From positions 1-13,088 of the forward strand of contig JAFAEC010000116.1 of NCBI GenBank assembly GCA_023424215.1: DNA of 13,088 nt, read 5' to 3'. Position numbers and translations under genes: made by a program. Of the stretch, positions 7,066-13,088 are shown piece by piece. The stretch's first letter is position 1. The number at the start of each line of letters is the position of its first letter. The stretch is from Pseudomonadota bacterium. GTDB lineage: Bacteria > Pseudomonadota > Alphaproteobacteria > Caulobacterales > Caulobacteraceae. Under the pieces are notes generated by a model. That model worked only from the letters and a program-made list of their open reading frames with translations. It did no database searches and was not told where the DNA came from.

Positions 7066-7632
7066 ATGCCCGCAGCCCGACATTCCGCCCTCGCCGCCGG
7101 CGCCCTCGCGGTCGTCCTCGGCGGCTGCGCCAGCGCGCCGGGCGCGGCGGTGTCCGGACGCGCCCAGCCGGGCGACTTCGGCGAGGCGACGCTGGTGAAC
7201 GCCGCCGGAGCGAGCATCGGCCGGGCCGTCCTGACCCAGGGTGCGACGGGCCTGCTGATCCGCATCGAGGCCGAGGGCCTGACCCCCGGTTGGCACGGGG
7301 TGCACATTCACGCCGCCGGCCAGTGCGCCGCTCCCTTCACCTCCGCCGGCGGGCACATCAACCACGCCGAGCCGAAGGCTCCGCATGGCCTGCTGAACGC
7401 GGAAGGGCCGGACGACGGCGACCTGCCCAACATTCACGCCGACGCCGAAGGGCGGGTGCGCGCGGAGATCTTCACCAGCCGGGCCCGCATCGCGTCCGAC
7501 GGCCCGGGCCAGTGGCTGTGGGACGCCGACGGCTCCGCCCTGGTCATCCACGCCAACGCCGACGACCACCGCAGCCAGCCGATCGGCGGCGCCGGCGACC
7601 GCGTCGCCTGTGGTGTGATGGCGGCCGGCTGA
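7066..7632 (+). CDS. sodC: Cu/Zn superoxide dismutase, lipoprotein
   Basis: Disproportionates superoxide to oxygen and hydrogen peroxide outside the cytoplasm. The 188-residue product has a lipoprotein signal peptide with lipobox LGGC and lipidation at C21, so it should be membrane anchored. Copper ligands are H80 and H82 (GVHIHAAGQC), bridging H97 (AGGH) and H162 (VIHAN). Zinc ligands are H97, H107 (APHG) and D119 (GDLPN). The position of the third zinc histidine (bovine His80, three residues before the Asp) is D116. C87 and C182 form the usual disulfide, and R179 in GDRVACGV is the electrostatic-guidance Arg. The 2-residue longer metal loop and PHGLLN...GDLPN look like an alphaproteobacterial subfamily rather than damage. 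It diverges from gyrA and converges on the ABC transporter gene, with stops 11 bases apart. Confidence 0.95.
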   Translation: MPAARHSALAAGALAVVLGGCASAPGAAVSGRAQPGDFGEATLVNAAGASIGRAVLTQGATGLLIRIEAEGLTPGWHGVHIHAAGQCAAPFTSAGGHINHAEPKAPHGLLNAEGPDDGDLPNIHADAEGRVRAEIFTSRARIASDGPGQWLWDADGSALVIHANADDHRSQPIGGAGDRVACGVMAAG

Positions 7633-7646
7633 CCGCCTGGCGGTCA
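7630..7646. repeat. 17-base perfect palindrome spanning both stop codons at a convergent junction
   Basis: TGACCGCCTGGCGGTCA is a perfect inverted repeat with 8-base arms around one central T. The left TGA is the sodC stop and the right end, read on the minus strand, is the ABC transporter stop. As RNA it can fold with 7 base pairs around a 3-base loop in either direction. There is no T-tract, so it could act as a small bidirectional 3'-end stem rather than a classical terminator. Confidence 0.6.
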
Positions 7647-9494
7647 GTCGTCGCGGAACTGCAGCTTCGCCAGCCGGGCGTAGAGGCCCCCGGCCGCCAG
7701 CAGCGAGGCGTGGGTCCCCTCCTCCGCCACGCGGCCGTCCTCCATCACCACGATCCGGTCGGCGCGCAGGACGGTCGCCAGGCGGTGCGCGATGACCAGG
7801 GTCGTCCGCGCCTCCATCGCCTGGTCCAGCGCCGCCTGCACCAGCCGCTCGCTCTCGGCGTCCAGGGCCGAGGTGGCTTCGTCGAGCAGCAGGATGGGCG
7901 CGTCCCGCACCAGCGCCCGCGCGATGGCCAGCCGCTGACGCTGGCCGCCCGAGAGGCTCTTGCCGCGCTCGCCCAGGGGCGTGTCGAAGCCCTCCGGCAG
8001 CGCCTCGATGAAAGCCAGCGCCTGGGCTTCGGCGGCCGCGGCCCGGACGTCCCCGTCCGTGGCGGCCTCGCGGCCGAAGCGGATGTTCTCGGACGAGGAG
8101 CCCGAGAACAGCGGCGCCTCCTGGGACACCCAGGCGAAGCGGTTGCGCACCGCTGTCGGATCGGCCTCGCGCACATCCACGCCGTCGACAGCGACGACGC
8201 CGGACTGCGGGTCGTAGAAGCGCAGCAGCAGGCGGAACACCGTGCTCTTGCCGGCCCCCGAGGGCCCGACAAGAGCCACGGTCTCGCCGGGCCGAACGGT
8301 CAGTGAGAAGCCTTTCAGGGCCGGCAGGTCGGGGCGGCCCGGATAGCTGAAGTGCACCCCCGCCATGGACACTTCCCCAACAGGCGGCTGCGGCAGCGGC
8401 TTGGGGCGGGCGGGCGCGGCGATGGCCGACTGGCTGCGCATCAGTTCGTCGATGCGCTCCATCGCGCCGGCGGCCTTCTGCACGTCGCCCCAGCTCTCGC
8501 CGAGGGCTCCGACGGCGCCGGCGGCGAAGACCGACAGCAGCACGAACTGCAGCAGGGCTCCGGGACTCATCCGGCCGGCGATGACGTCCATGGCGCCCAG
8601 CCACAGCACCAGGGTCACGCCGCCGAACATCACCACGATGATCATCGCCGTCATCAGCGCCCGCGCGCGCATCCGCACCAGTGACGCGGCGAAGGCCGCC
8701 TCGACCGCCTCCCCGAAGCGGGCGACGGCGCTGCCGACCCGTCCGAAAGCCTGGACCGTCTCGATGGCGTCCACGCTCTCTCCCGCGAAGCCCACCGCCT
8801 GCGCGAACCGGTCCTGCGTCGCCACGGTCAGCTTGCGGACCCGGCGGCCGAACAGGAACAGCGGCCCCAGCAGCAGCGGCACGATCAGCAGCACCAGACC
8901 GGTCAGCTTCGGGCTGACCACGAACAGCAGGATCGTCCCGCCCACCAGCGTCAGGAAGTTCCGCACCGCATAGGAGATCGAGGTGGTCATCAGCGTCTCG
9001 ACCAGCGCGATGTCTGTCGTCAGTCGCGACAGCACCTCTCCGGTCCGCATCCGGGCGTAGAAGGCCGGGTCGAGGCTCAGCACCCGATCGAACAGCCCCT
9101 TGCGCAGGTCGGCCACGACCCGTTCGCCGGTCTTGGTGACGTAGAAGTAGCGCACCGCCGTGGCGACGCCGAGGAACAGGGCCACCGCGCCAAGCAGCAG
9201 GAACCACAGGTTCAGCCGCGCGCCGCCGTCCGCGAAGCCATGGTCGATCGCGCCCCGCGCCGCCGCGGTGAGCCCCAGCGACGCTGTCGTGGACATCACC
9301 AGCCAGAAGCCGGCGAGGATCAGATAGCCCCGGTGCCTAAGGGCGTAGGGCAGCAGTCGCGCCAGGGGCCGGATGTCGCGCCGCTTCTCGCGGCGGGCGC
9401 CGGCGTCGGCCATCTGCTCCGCCAGCAGCGCGCCCGCGCCCGGTCGGCCGCGGAGGTCGGCGGGATCGGCGGCGGAGGCGGTCGTATCGGTCAT
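7644..9494 (-). CDS. ABC exporter, fused transmembrane and ATPase domains (MsbA/multidrug type)
   Basis: A 616-residue half-transporter that should act as a homodimer in the inner membrane, exporting a lipid or hydrophobic compound. About 50 polar residues precede six predicted membrane segments (roughly 55-75, 95-115, 175-195, 198-216, 280-300, 312-332). The nucleotide-binding domain is complete: Walker A GPSGAGKS (410-417), Q-loop Q458, signature LSGGQ (514-518), Walker B ILLLDE with catalytic E539, D-loop SALD, and switch H570. The ATG at 9494 is chosen because AAGAGG sits 7 bases before it; an in-frame ATG at 9545 would add 17 residues but overlaps the hairpin region and is less likely. 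The gene stands alone, divergent from rpmE and convergent with sodC. The substrate cannot be read from sequence. Confidence 0.93.
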   Translation of the reverse strand: MTDTTASAADPADLRGRPGAGALLAEQMADAGARREKRRDIRPLARLLPYALRHRGYLILAGFWLVMSTTASLGLTAAARGAIDHGFADGGARLNLWFLLLGAVALFLGVATAVRYFYVTKTGERVVADLRKGLFDRVLSLDPAFYARMRTGEVLSRLTTDIALVETLMTTSISYAVRNFLTLVGGTILLFVVSPKLTGLVLLIVPLLLGPLFLFGRRVRKLTVATQDRFAQAVGFAGESVDAIETVQAFGRVGSAVARFGEAVEAAFAASLVRMRARALMTAMIIVVMFGGVTLVLWLGAMDVIAGRMSPGALLQFVLLSVFAAGAVGALGESWGDVQKAAGAMERIDELMRSQSAIAAPARPKPLPQPPVGEVSMAGVHFSYPGRPDLPALKGFSLTVRPGETVALVGPSGAGKSTVFRLLLRFYDPQSGVVAVDGVDVREADPTAVRNRFAWVSQEAPLFSGSSSENIRFGREAATDGDVRAAAAEAQALAFIEALPEGFDTPLGERGKSLSGGQRQRLAIARALVRDAPILLLDEATSALDAESERLVQAALDQAMEARTTLVIAHRLATVLRADRIVVMEDGRVAEEGTHASLLAAGGLYARLAKLQFRDD

Positions 9495-9546
9495 CGGCGC
9501 GCCTCTTGCCCCGGAAAGCCCCCCGGTGTAAACGCCGCCGCTCATT

Positions 9547-9577
9547 CCCGCCGCCCCTCGGCGGGTTTCTCATTTTT
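9547..9577 (+). promoter_or_regulatory. Terminator-like hairpin upstream of rpmE
   Basis: CCCGCCG (9547-9553), a 5-base loop and CGGCGGG (9559-9565) form a perfect 7-bp GC stem followed by TTTCTCATTTTT. On the plus strand this has the form of an intrinsic terminator, yet no plus-strand gene ends before it: the next gene to the left is on the other strand. It lies 50 bases before rpmE. It may be a leader attenuator for rpmE, or it may stop stray antisense transcription. A weak promoter-like pair upstream, TTGCCCC (9506-9512) and GTGTAAAC (9526-9533), 13 bases apart, would place the hairpin inside the leader. Confidence 0.5.
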
Positions 9578-9582
9578 CGCGC

Positions 9583-9630
9583 ATGGACGGTCGGCATCGT
9601 CACCGCGCAGAGACGGAACGACGACAATGA
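9583..9630 (+). other. Possible 15-codon upstream frame overlapping the rpmE start
   Basis: ATG at 9583 opens a 15-codon frame, MDGRHRHRAETERRQ, whose TGA (9628-9630) overlaps the rpmE ATG (9627-9629) as ATGA. Five Arg and two His make it strikingly basic. There is no good ribosome site in front of it, and it lies after the hairpin rather than before it, so this is not a classical attenuation leader. It could couple translation to rpmE or be chance. Confidence 0.25.
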
Positions 9631-9851
9631 AGGCGGACATCCACCCCGACTATCACTTCATCACGGTCACGATGACGGATGGCTCGACGTATCAGACGCG
9701 CTCGACCTACCAGAAGGAAGGCGCGACGCTGAACCTCGACATCGACCCGCTGACGCACCCGGCGTGGACCGGCGGCAACCAGCAGCTGATGGACCGCGGC
9801 GGCCGCGTGTCGCGCTTCAACAACAAGTTCGCCGGCTTCATCAAGAATTAG
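9627..9851 (+). CDS. rpmE: 50S ribosomal protein L31, zinc-free form
   Basis: Structural protein of the large ribosomal subunit, located at the bridge to the 30S head. The 74-residue sequence has the family pattern from its first residues (MKADIHPDYHFITVTMTDGS) through DIDPLTHPAWTGG and the C-terminal DRGGRVSRFNNKF. It has no cysteine at all, so it is the form lacking the CxxC zinc site, which is usual in alphaproteobacteria and makes its use independent of zinc. The ribosome site is modest (GGA about 9 bases before ATG). The gene is monocistronic: it diverges from the ABC transporter gene, and a strong intrinsic terminator follows about 50 bases after its stop. Confidence 0.97.
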   Translation: MKADIHPDYHFITVTMTDGSTYQTRSTYQKEGATLNLDIDPLTHPAWTGGNQQLMDRGGRVSRFNNKFAGFIKN

Positions 9852-9902
9852 GACCGTCCAGGTCTGGCTTTCCCGCCACACCGCTGCGGCAACACGATCA
9901 CG

Positions 9903-9937
9903 AAGGCGTCGGTCCCCGGACCGGCGCCTTTCTGTTT
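9903..9937 (+). terminator. Intrinsic terminator of rpmE
   Basis: AAGGCGTCGGTC (9903-9914), loop CCCG, and GACCGGCGCCTT (9919-9930) make a 12-bp stem with one G-U pair, followed by TCTGTTT. It lies 51 bases after the rpmE stop and before the L,D-transpeptidase gene, so the two genes should be separate transcription units. Confidence 0.8.
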
Positions 9938-10028
9938 GGGCGGAACGCCGATAACATTTCCAGCGTTGGATTTTTCGGGGCGTGGGCGTGGTGTCCGTGC
10001 GGCGAAAGACGGACGAAGAGCGAGCGCG

Positions 10029-11594
10029 ATGAACCGACGGCAACTGGGTCTGGGCGCGGCGACCGCGGCGCTCGCTTCCGCTGTGGGCCTGTCCGCACAG
10101 GCGCAGACGCGCGATCCCGGCGCCGTCGCCTTCTACGACAGCTTCAATGACCGGCTGGCCCGCCTGCCCGCCACCCTGCAGCCGGACGTGCGCGCCTTCT
10201 ACGAGATGAATGGCTGGCGCCCGGTGTGGAACGAGCCGCGGCGACGGGCCCTGATGGCGGCGGGCGCCCAGGCCGAGCGGCATGGCCTGTCCCGCGACGA
10301 CTTCTTCGGCTCGCTCGACCGCTACAGCGGCGACCCGGCCGGACTGGAGATTGCCACCACCGCCGCCGCCCTGACCTACGCCCGCGTCCTCGCGGAAGGC
10401 CGGGTGCGGCCGGAGACGGTCGAGGACCTCTGGGAGATGCAGAAGAACCGGGCCGACCTCCCGGTCGGCCTGAACGACGCCCTCGCCGGCGACCGGCTGG
10501 TCGAGTGGCTGGAGGCGCTCGCGCCCACCGACATCGGCTATTCTAACCTGTCCGCGGGCTATGTCCGGTATCGTCGCCTGATCCGCGAGAACGGCGGCTG
10601 GCCGGCGTTCCGCATCGGCGCGAACATCGAGCCGGGCGACAGCGATCCGAGGGTTCCGATTCTGATCCAGCGTCTGGTCGCCGAAGGCGATCTCGACGCC
10701 GCCGAAGGCGCCCGCCTTGCGGCCATGGGCGATGTCTACGGGCCGGAGCTCCAGGCGGGCGTGCGGAGCTTCCAGACGCGCCACGGCCTCGCCGCCGACG
10801 CCCGCATCGGCACGGGCACCCAGCGGTCCCTGTCCGCCTCGGCCGAGGACCGCGCCCGCCAGATCGCCCTCAACCTCGAGCGGCGTCGCTGGCTGAAGCG
10901 CGACGTGGCCCCCGAGCGCATCGAGGTGAACACCGCCGCGGCGATCATGGTCTACTGGAAGGACGCCCGTCCGGTGCACTCGACCCGTGTCGTCGTCGGC
11001 ACGGCGCGGAACCAGACCCCCAGCCTCGAGAAGCAGTTCGCCTCCGTGGTCGCCAATCCGCCCTGGTACGTCCCGGCCTCGATCGCCCGGAACGAGATCC
11101 TGCCCCGCGGCCCCGGCTACCTGGCCAGCCAGAACATGTACATCTCGAACGGCCAGGTGATTCAGCGGGCCGGTCCGAACGCGGCGCTCGGCTATGTGAA
11201 GTTCGAGCTGCGCGACAGCTACGCCATCTTCCTGCACGACACCCCGACGAAGTCGGCCTTCAACCTCGCCATGCGCCAGCGCAGCCACGGCTGCGTGCGG
11301 GTGCAGGACGCGGTCGAGTTCGCCCGCCTGCTGCTGTCGCCGAGCCCCGACCTGCTGGGCCAGTTCGACGAGGCCCAGGCCACGCGCGAGACCAAGCGCA
11401 TCCAGACGGGCCGCGAGATCACCGTCCGGCTGTTGTACTGGACCGCCTTCGTGGACGGTCAGGGCCGGGTCGCCTTCCGCGAGGACGTCTACAGCCGCGA
11501 CGAAAAGCTGGCCGAGGCGCTGGGCATCGCCGTCAGCCTGCCCAGGCCCGTCGACGACGGCCACGGCCGCGACGCCGACGACGTCGGGCCGTAG
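10029..11594 (+). CDS. L,D-transpeptidase (YkuD domain, YcbB-like) with peptidoglycan-binding domain
   Basis: Forms 3-3 crosslinks in peptidoglycan or attaches proteins to it, acting in the periplasm. The 521-residue product begins MNRRQLGLGAATAAL, a twin-arginine-like export signal with likely cleavage near A23-A25. Residues about 30-220 match the scaffold region of YcbB-type enzymes (AFYEMNGWRPVW; a TYARVLAEGRVRPE segment). Residues about 228-268 form a peptidoglycan-binding domain (YGPELQAGVRSFQTRHGL). The YkuD catalytic domain spans about 296-450, with H403 in FLHDTP and the nucleophile C422 in RSHGCVRV. The ATG at 10029 is chosen for the GAAGAG site 8 bases upstream and the signal peptide; an in-frame TTG at 9936 would bury the signal. 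The 177-base gap before it holds the rpmE terminator and no promoter I can recognise. Its stop lies 3 bases from the convergent rcdA stop. Confidence 0.93.
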   Translation: MNRRQLGLGAATAALASAVGLSAQAQTRDPGAVAFYDSFNDRLARLPATLQPDVRAFYEMNGWRPVWNEPRRRALMAAGAQAERHGLSRDDFFGSLDRYSGDPAGLEIATTAAALTYARVLAEGRVRPETVEDLWEMQKNRADLPVGLNDALAGDRLVEWLEALAPTDIGYSNLSAGYVRYRRLIRENGGWPAFRIGANIEPGDSDPRVPILIQRLVAEGDLDAAEGARLAAMGDVYGPELQAGVRSFQTRHGLAADARIGTGTQRSLSASAEDRARQIALNLERRRWLKRDVAPERIEVNTAAAIMVYWKDARPVHSTRVVVGTARNQTPSLEKQFASVVANPPWYVPASIARNEILPRGPGYLASQNMYISNGQVIQRAGPNAALGYVKFELRDSYAIFLHDTPTKSAFNLAMRQRSHGCVRVQDAVEFARLLLSPSPDLLGQFDEAQATRETKRIQTGREITVRLLYWTAFVDGQGRVAFREDVYSRDEKLAEALGIAVSLPRPVDDGHGRDADDVGP

Positions 11595-11595
11595 G

Positions 11596-11610
11596 GTTCA
11601 GTTCCTGAAC
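11596..11610. repeat. Small perfect inverted repeat at the convergent L,D-transpeptidase / rcdA junction
   Basis: GTTCAG (11596-11601), TTC, CTGAAC (11605-11610) form a 6-bp stem with a 3-base loop. The left arm contains the rcdA stop codon, and the repeat begins 2 bases after the L,D-transpeptidase stop. No T-tract follows. It may give both mRNAs a 3'-terminal stem. Confidence 0.45.
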
Positions 11611-12131
11611 GCCGCCGCCAGCCGATCCAGCTGGCTCTGCACCGGATTGACCGCCTCTTCCTCGGGCGCATCCAGATACATGCGTCGATCGAGGTGCAGC
11701 GCCCGATCGTACAGCTTCTCGGAACGGACCAGATACTCGATCAGCGCGATCGGCAGTTCGGGATGGGTCGGCTCCGTCTCGATCTTGCGGTCAGCCAGCC
11801 GGTAGCGCGGCTCACAGGCCGCGGCGGCGGTCATGTCCCCTTCCCGCACGGCCCGCTGGACCAGCAGCCAGGAGGCGATCTGCATCAGCCGGGTGGTCAG
11901 CTTCATGCTCTCGCCGGCGTAGGCCAGCGCCGCCGCGCGGGACAGCAGCTTGGATTCCCGGCGGCCGTCGCCGTCGAGATAGGCGGCGGTCTCCTCGACC
12001 AGTTCCATCCCCTCGCGGAAGGTGCGGTCGAACAGCTCCGAGCGGGCGAAATCCTCCACCACGGCGGCGCGGCTCCGGCCCGAAGGCTCCAGGACGGGGT
12101 CTTGGTTCGACATCAACTCAGCCAGACTCAT
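11598..12131 (-). CDS. rcdA: RcdA, cell-cycle adaptor for ClpXP degradation of CtrA (DUF1465)
   Basis: In Caulobacter, RcdA works with CpdR and PopA to bring the master regulator CtrA and other substrates to ClpXP at the cell pole during the swarmer-to-stalked transition. The 177-residue product matches the DUF1465 pattern: FREGMELVEETAAYLDGDG (39-57), then RRESKLLSRAAALAYAGES and LTTRLMQIASWLLVQRAV, a helical bundle, then HPELPIALIEYLVRSEKLYDR, and a polar C-terminal tail of the kind reported as disordered in RcdA. The ATG at 12131 has no clear ribosome site, and Met7 (12113) is a possible alternative start. A 92-base gap separates it from the DUF1192 gene upstream; I find no TTAA-type CtrA box there. 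Its presence implies CtrA-based cell-cycle control in this organism. Confidence 0.9.
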   Translation of the reverse strand: MSLAELMSNQDPVLEPSGRSRAAVVEDFARSELFDRTFREGMELVEETAAYLDGDGRRESKLLSRAAALAYAGESMKLTTRLMQIASWLLVQRAVREGDMTAAAACEPRYRLADRKIETEPTHPELPIALIEYLVRSEKLYDRALHLDRRMYLDAPEEEAVNPVQSQLDRLAAAFRN

Positions 12132-12223
12132 GGATTGCGCACATCCGTATCACGGGCGACCGGTTCGCGCGCCGTTCCCTTCCGCGTGCAACGGCCATGC
12201 CAGACACGCGGCGGGCGAATTCT

Positions 12224-12433
12224 TCAGCTGTTGCGGAAGTTGAACAGGGCGTCGGCGGCGTCCCGTTGCGAGGACTTGCCCTCGATGGCCGCGCGGGAGC
12301 GCGCGATCTCGCCCTCCAGCAGCGCGATGCGCTCCTTCAGATCCTCGACCGACCAGGCGTCGAGATCCTCGCGGACGAGGGCGGCAAGGCTCGCGTCGCG
12401 GGCGGGCCGCGGCTCCAGATCCTCGAACATCAT
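12224..12433 (-). CDS. DUF1192 family small protein
   Basis: A 69-residue acidic, soluble protein of unknown function. The pattern fits DUF1192: MFEDLEPRP at the N-terminus, a short helix LAALVREDLDAWSVEDL, then a heptad-like helix ELKERIALLEGEIARSRAAI-type segment (about residues 32-52) suggesting a coiled coil, and a conserved end ADALFNF. Two adjacent ATGs (12433 and 12430) follow AAGGAGG; the second has the better spacing, so the product may be 68 residues. The frame continues open upstream, but the ribosome site and family length fix the start here. It lies upstream of rcdA on the same strand and diverges from the quinone oxidoreductase gene. Confidence 0.85.
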   Translation of the reverse strand: MMFEDLEPRPARDASLAALVREDLDAWSVEDLKERIALLEGEIARSRAAIEGKSSQRDAADALFNFRNS

Positions 12434-12438
12434 CGCCT

Positions 12439-12501
12439 CCTTGCATGGCCAGCGGGGCCGGCGCCGCCTATCTGAACGCCGGGATACGGACGAATGCAAG
12501 G
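12439..12501. repeat. 8-bp inverted repeat framing the divergent DUF1192 / oxidoreductase start region
   Basis: CCTTGCAT (12439-12446) and ATGCAAGG (12494-12501) are perfect reverse complements 47 bases apart. Each arm leads directly into the ribosome site of the gene it faces, giving ATGCAAGGAGGCG-ATG on one side and ATGCAAGGACGAGG... on the other. This could be an operator pair or a by-product of similar start regions. Confidence 0.4.
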
Positions 12502-12514
12502 ACGAGGCGACCGG

Positions 12515-13088
12515 ATGCGGGCGATCGAAATCGAAGGCGGCAAGGGTCCCGCGGAGGCGCTGCGCCTCGTCGATCGTCCTGCGCCCGAACCGGCGCCGGG
12601 CCAGATTCGCATCCGCGTGCGGGCAGCCGGGGTGAATCGTCCCGACCTGCTCCAGCGGGAGGGCCGCTATCCGCCGCCGCCCGGAGCCTCCGATCTGCTC
12701 GGGCTCGAAGTCGCCGGCGAGGTCGATGCGATCGGAGCCGGCGTGGACCGCTGGCGGAGCGGCGACCGCGTCTGCGCCCTGCTCGGCGGCGGGGGCTATG
12801 CCGAATACGCCGTCGTCGACGCACGCCACGCCCTGCCCGTGCCCGTCGGTCTGGACTTCGTCCAGGCCGCGGCCCTGCCGGAGACCGTCTGCACGGTGTT
12901 CGCCAATGTCTTCGAGGCGGGAAGCCTTCAGGCGGGCGAGACCCTGCTGGTGCATGGCGCGACCAGCGGCATCGGCGTGTCCGCCATCCAGATGGCCAAG
13001 GCCGCGGGCGCCCGCGTCATCGCCACCTCCCGGGGCGCCGCCAAGGCCGCCGCGGCGACGCGGCTAGGCGCCGATCTCAGCCTCGACG
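12515..13088 (+). CDS. NAD(P)H-quinone oxidoreductase, PIG3-type zinc-free MDR family, 3' end cut by window edge
   Basis: Medium-chain dehydrogenase/reductase that reduces quinones or similar carbonyl compounds with NADPH in the cytoplasm. Of the usual 320-330 residues, 191 are visible and the frame is open to the last base. The PIG3/QOR pattern is clear: MRAIEI, then AAGVNRPDLLQREGRYPPPP (37-56) where N41 stands in place of the zinc ligand of alcohol dehydrogenases, GLEVAGEV (63-70), GGGYAEYAVV, LPETVCTVFANVF (121-133), and the Rossmann nucleotide loop VHGATSGIG (146-154). The ATG at 12515 follows GAGG with a 7-base spacing; an in-frame ATG at 12494 would add 7 residues. No zinc-binding cysteine cluster appears. 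It diverges from DUF1192 across an 81-base gap. Confidence 0.94.
   Translation, partial: MRAIEIEGGKGPAEALRLVDRPAPEPAPGQIRIRVRAAGVNRPDLLQREGRYPPPPGASDLLGLEVAGEVDAIGAGVDRWRSGDRVCALLGGGGYAEYAVVDARHALPVPVGLDFVQAAALPETVCTVFANVFEAGSLQAGETLLVHGATSGIGVSAIQMAKAAGARVIATSRGAAKAAAATRLGADLSLD

Noticed and set aside
9495..9545. An ATG at 9545 as start of the ABC transporter
   Set aside because: The ATG at 9494 has AAGAGG at ideal spacing; the added 17 residues are Gly-rich and not expected in the family.
9936..10028. A TTG start at 9936 for the L,D-transpeptidase
   Set aside because: It lies inside the rpmE terminator tail and would add 31 residues ahead of a good export signal that begins at 10029.
9600..11564. 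A 654-codon open frame antisense to the L,D-transpeptidase gene
   Set aside because: Shadow composition without recognisable motifs; the plus strand encodes a complete YkuD enzyme with catalytic SHGCVRV.
12132..12223. CtrA-type TTAA boxes or a clear promoter before rcdA
   Set aside because: No TTAA half-sites are present in this gap; only a lone TTGCAC with no matching -10 was found.
12434..12955. A longer minus-strand frame reaching upstream of the DUF1192 gene and over the oxidoreductase gene
   Set aside because: The DUF1192 family is about 60-70 residues long and AAGGAGG precedes the ATGs at 12433/12430; the rest is antisense to a clear oxidoreductase.
1..13088. Mobile elements, CRISPR, tRNA or rRNA genes, toxin-antitoxin or defence genes
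   Set aside because: No transposase or integrase motifs, no regularly spaced repeats, no tRNA-like cloverleaf; every stretch is explained by conserved housekeeping genes of similar base composition, so no sign of transfer.

Overview
The window looks like a chromosomal housekeeping segment from a high-GC alphaproteobacterium of the order Caulobacterales, most likely Brevundimonas or a close relative. This is inferred from the very GC-rich sequence with G/C-ending codons, an RcdA (DUF1465) gene beside a DUF1192 gene, the alphaproteobacterial zinc-free form of ribosomal protein L31, a GyrA with acidic C-terminal insertions, and a gyrA promoter resembling the Caulobacter housekeeping consensus. 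Genes are closely packed, and the longest gene-free stretch is only about 180 bases. I see no mobile element, CRISPR array, tRNA, rRNA or phage gene.

Layout. (1) 3-1115, +: the 3' part of a Ppx/GppA-type phosphatase, cut by the left edge. (2) 1097-6942, -: a compact five-gene run, read gyrA, class IV aminotransferase, coaD, and two tandem secreted cyclophilin-type prolyl isomerases. The gaps are 2, 50, 2 and 23 bases, so it is probably one operon driven by a promoter at 6991-7020. The last isomerase overlaps the phosphatase gene tail to tail by 19 bases. (3) 7066-7632, +: a lipoprotein Cu/Zn superoxide dismutase, divergent from gyrA and convergent with an MsbA-like ABC exporter (7644-9494, -). 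(4) 9627-9851, +: rpmE (L31), with a hairpin and a possible 15-codon leader frame upstream and an intrinsic terminator downstream. (5) 10029-11594, +: a YcbB-type L,D-transpeptidase, convergent (3 bases apart) with rcdA (11598-12131, -), the ClpXP adaptor that helps destroy CtrA. (6) A DUF1192 gene upstream of rcdA (-), then a divergent PIG3-type quinone oxidoreductase (+) that runs off the right edge.

How the genes fit together. Most are independent core functions: DNA topology (gyrA), coenzyme A synthesis (coaD), envelope folding and defence (isomerases, SodC), lipid or drug export (ABC), translation (rpmE), peptidoglycan crosslinking (L,D-transpeptidase) and cell-cycle proteolysis (rcdA). 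I found no convincing new multi-gene system. The points most worth a second look are the GyrA quinolone-pocket residues (Ala and Met in place of Ser83 and Asp87), the paired isomerases with a shared extension and cysteine pair, the rpmE leader, and inverted repeats built around stop codons at convergent gene ends.
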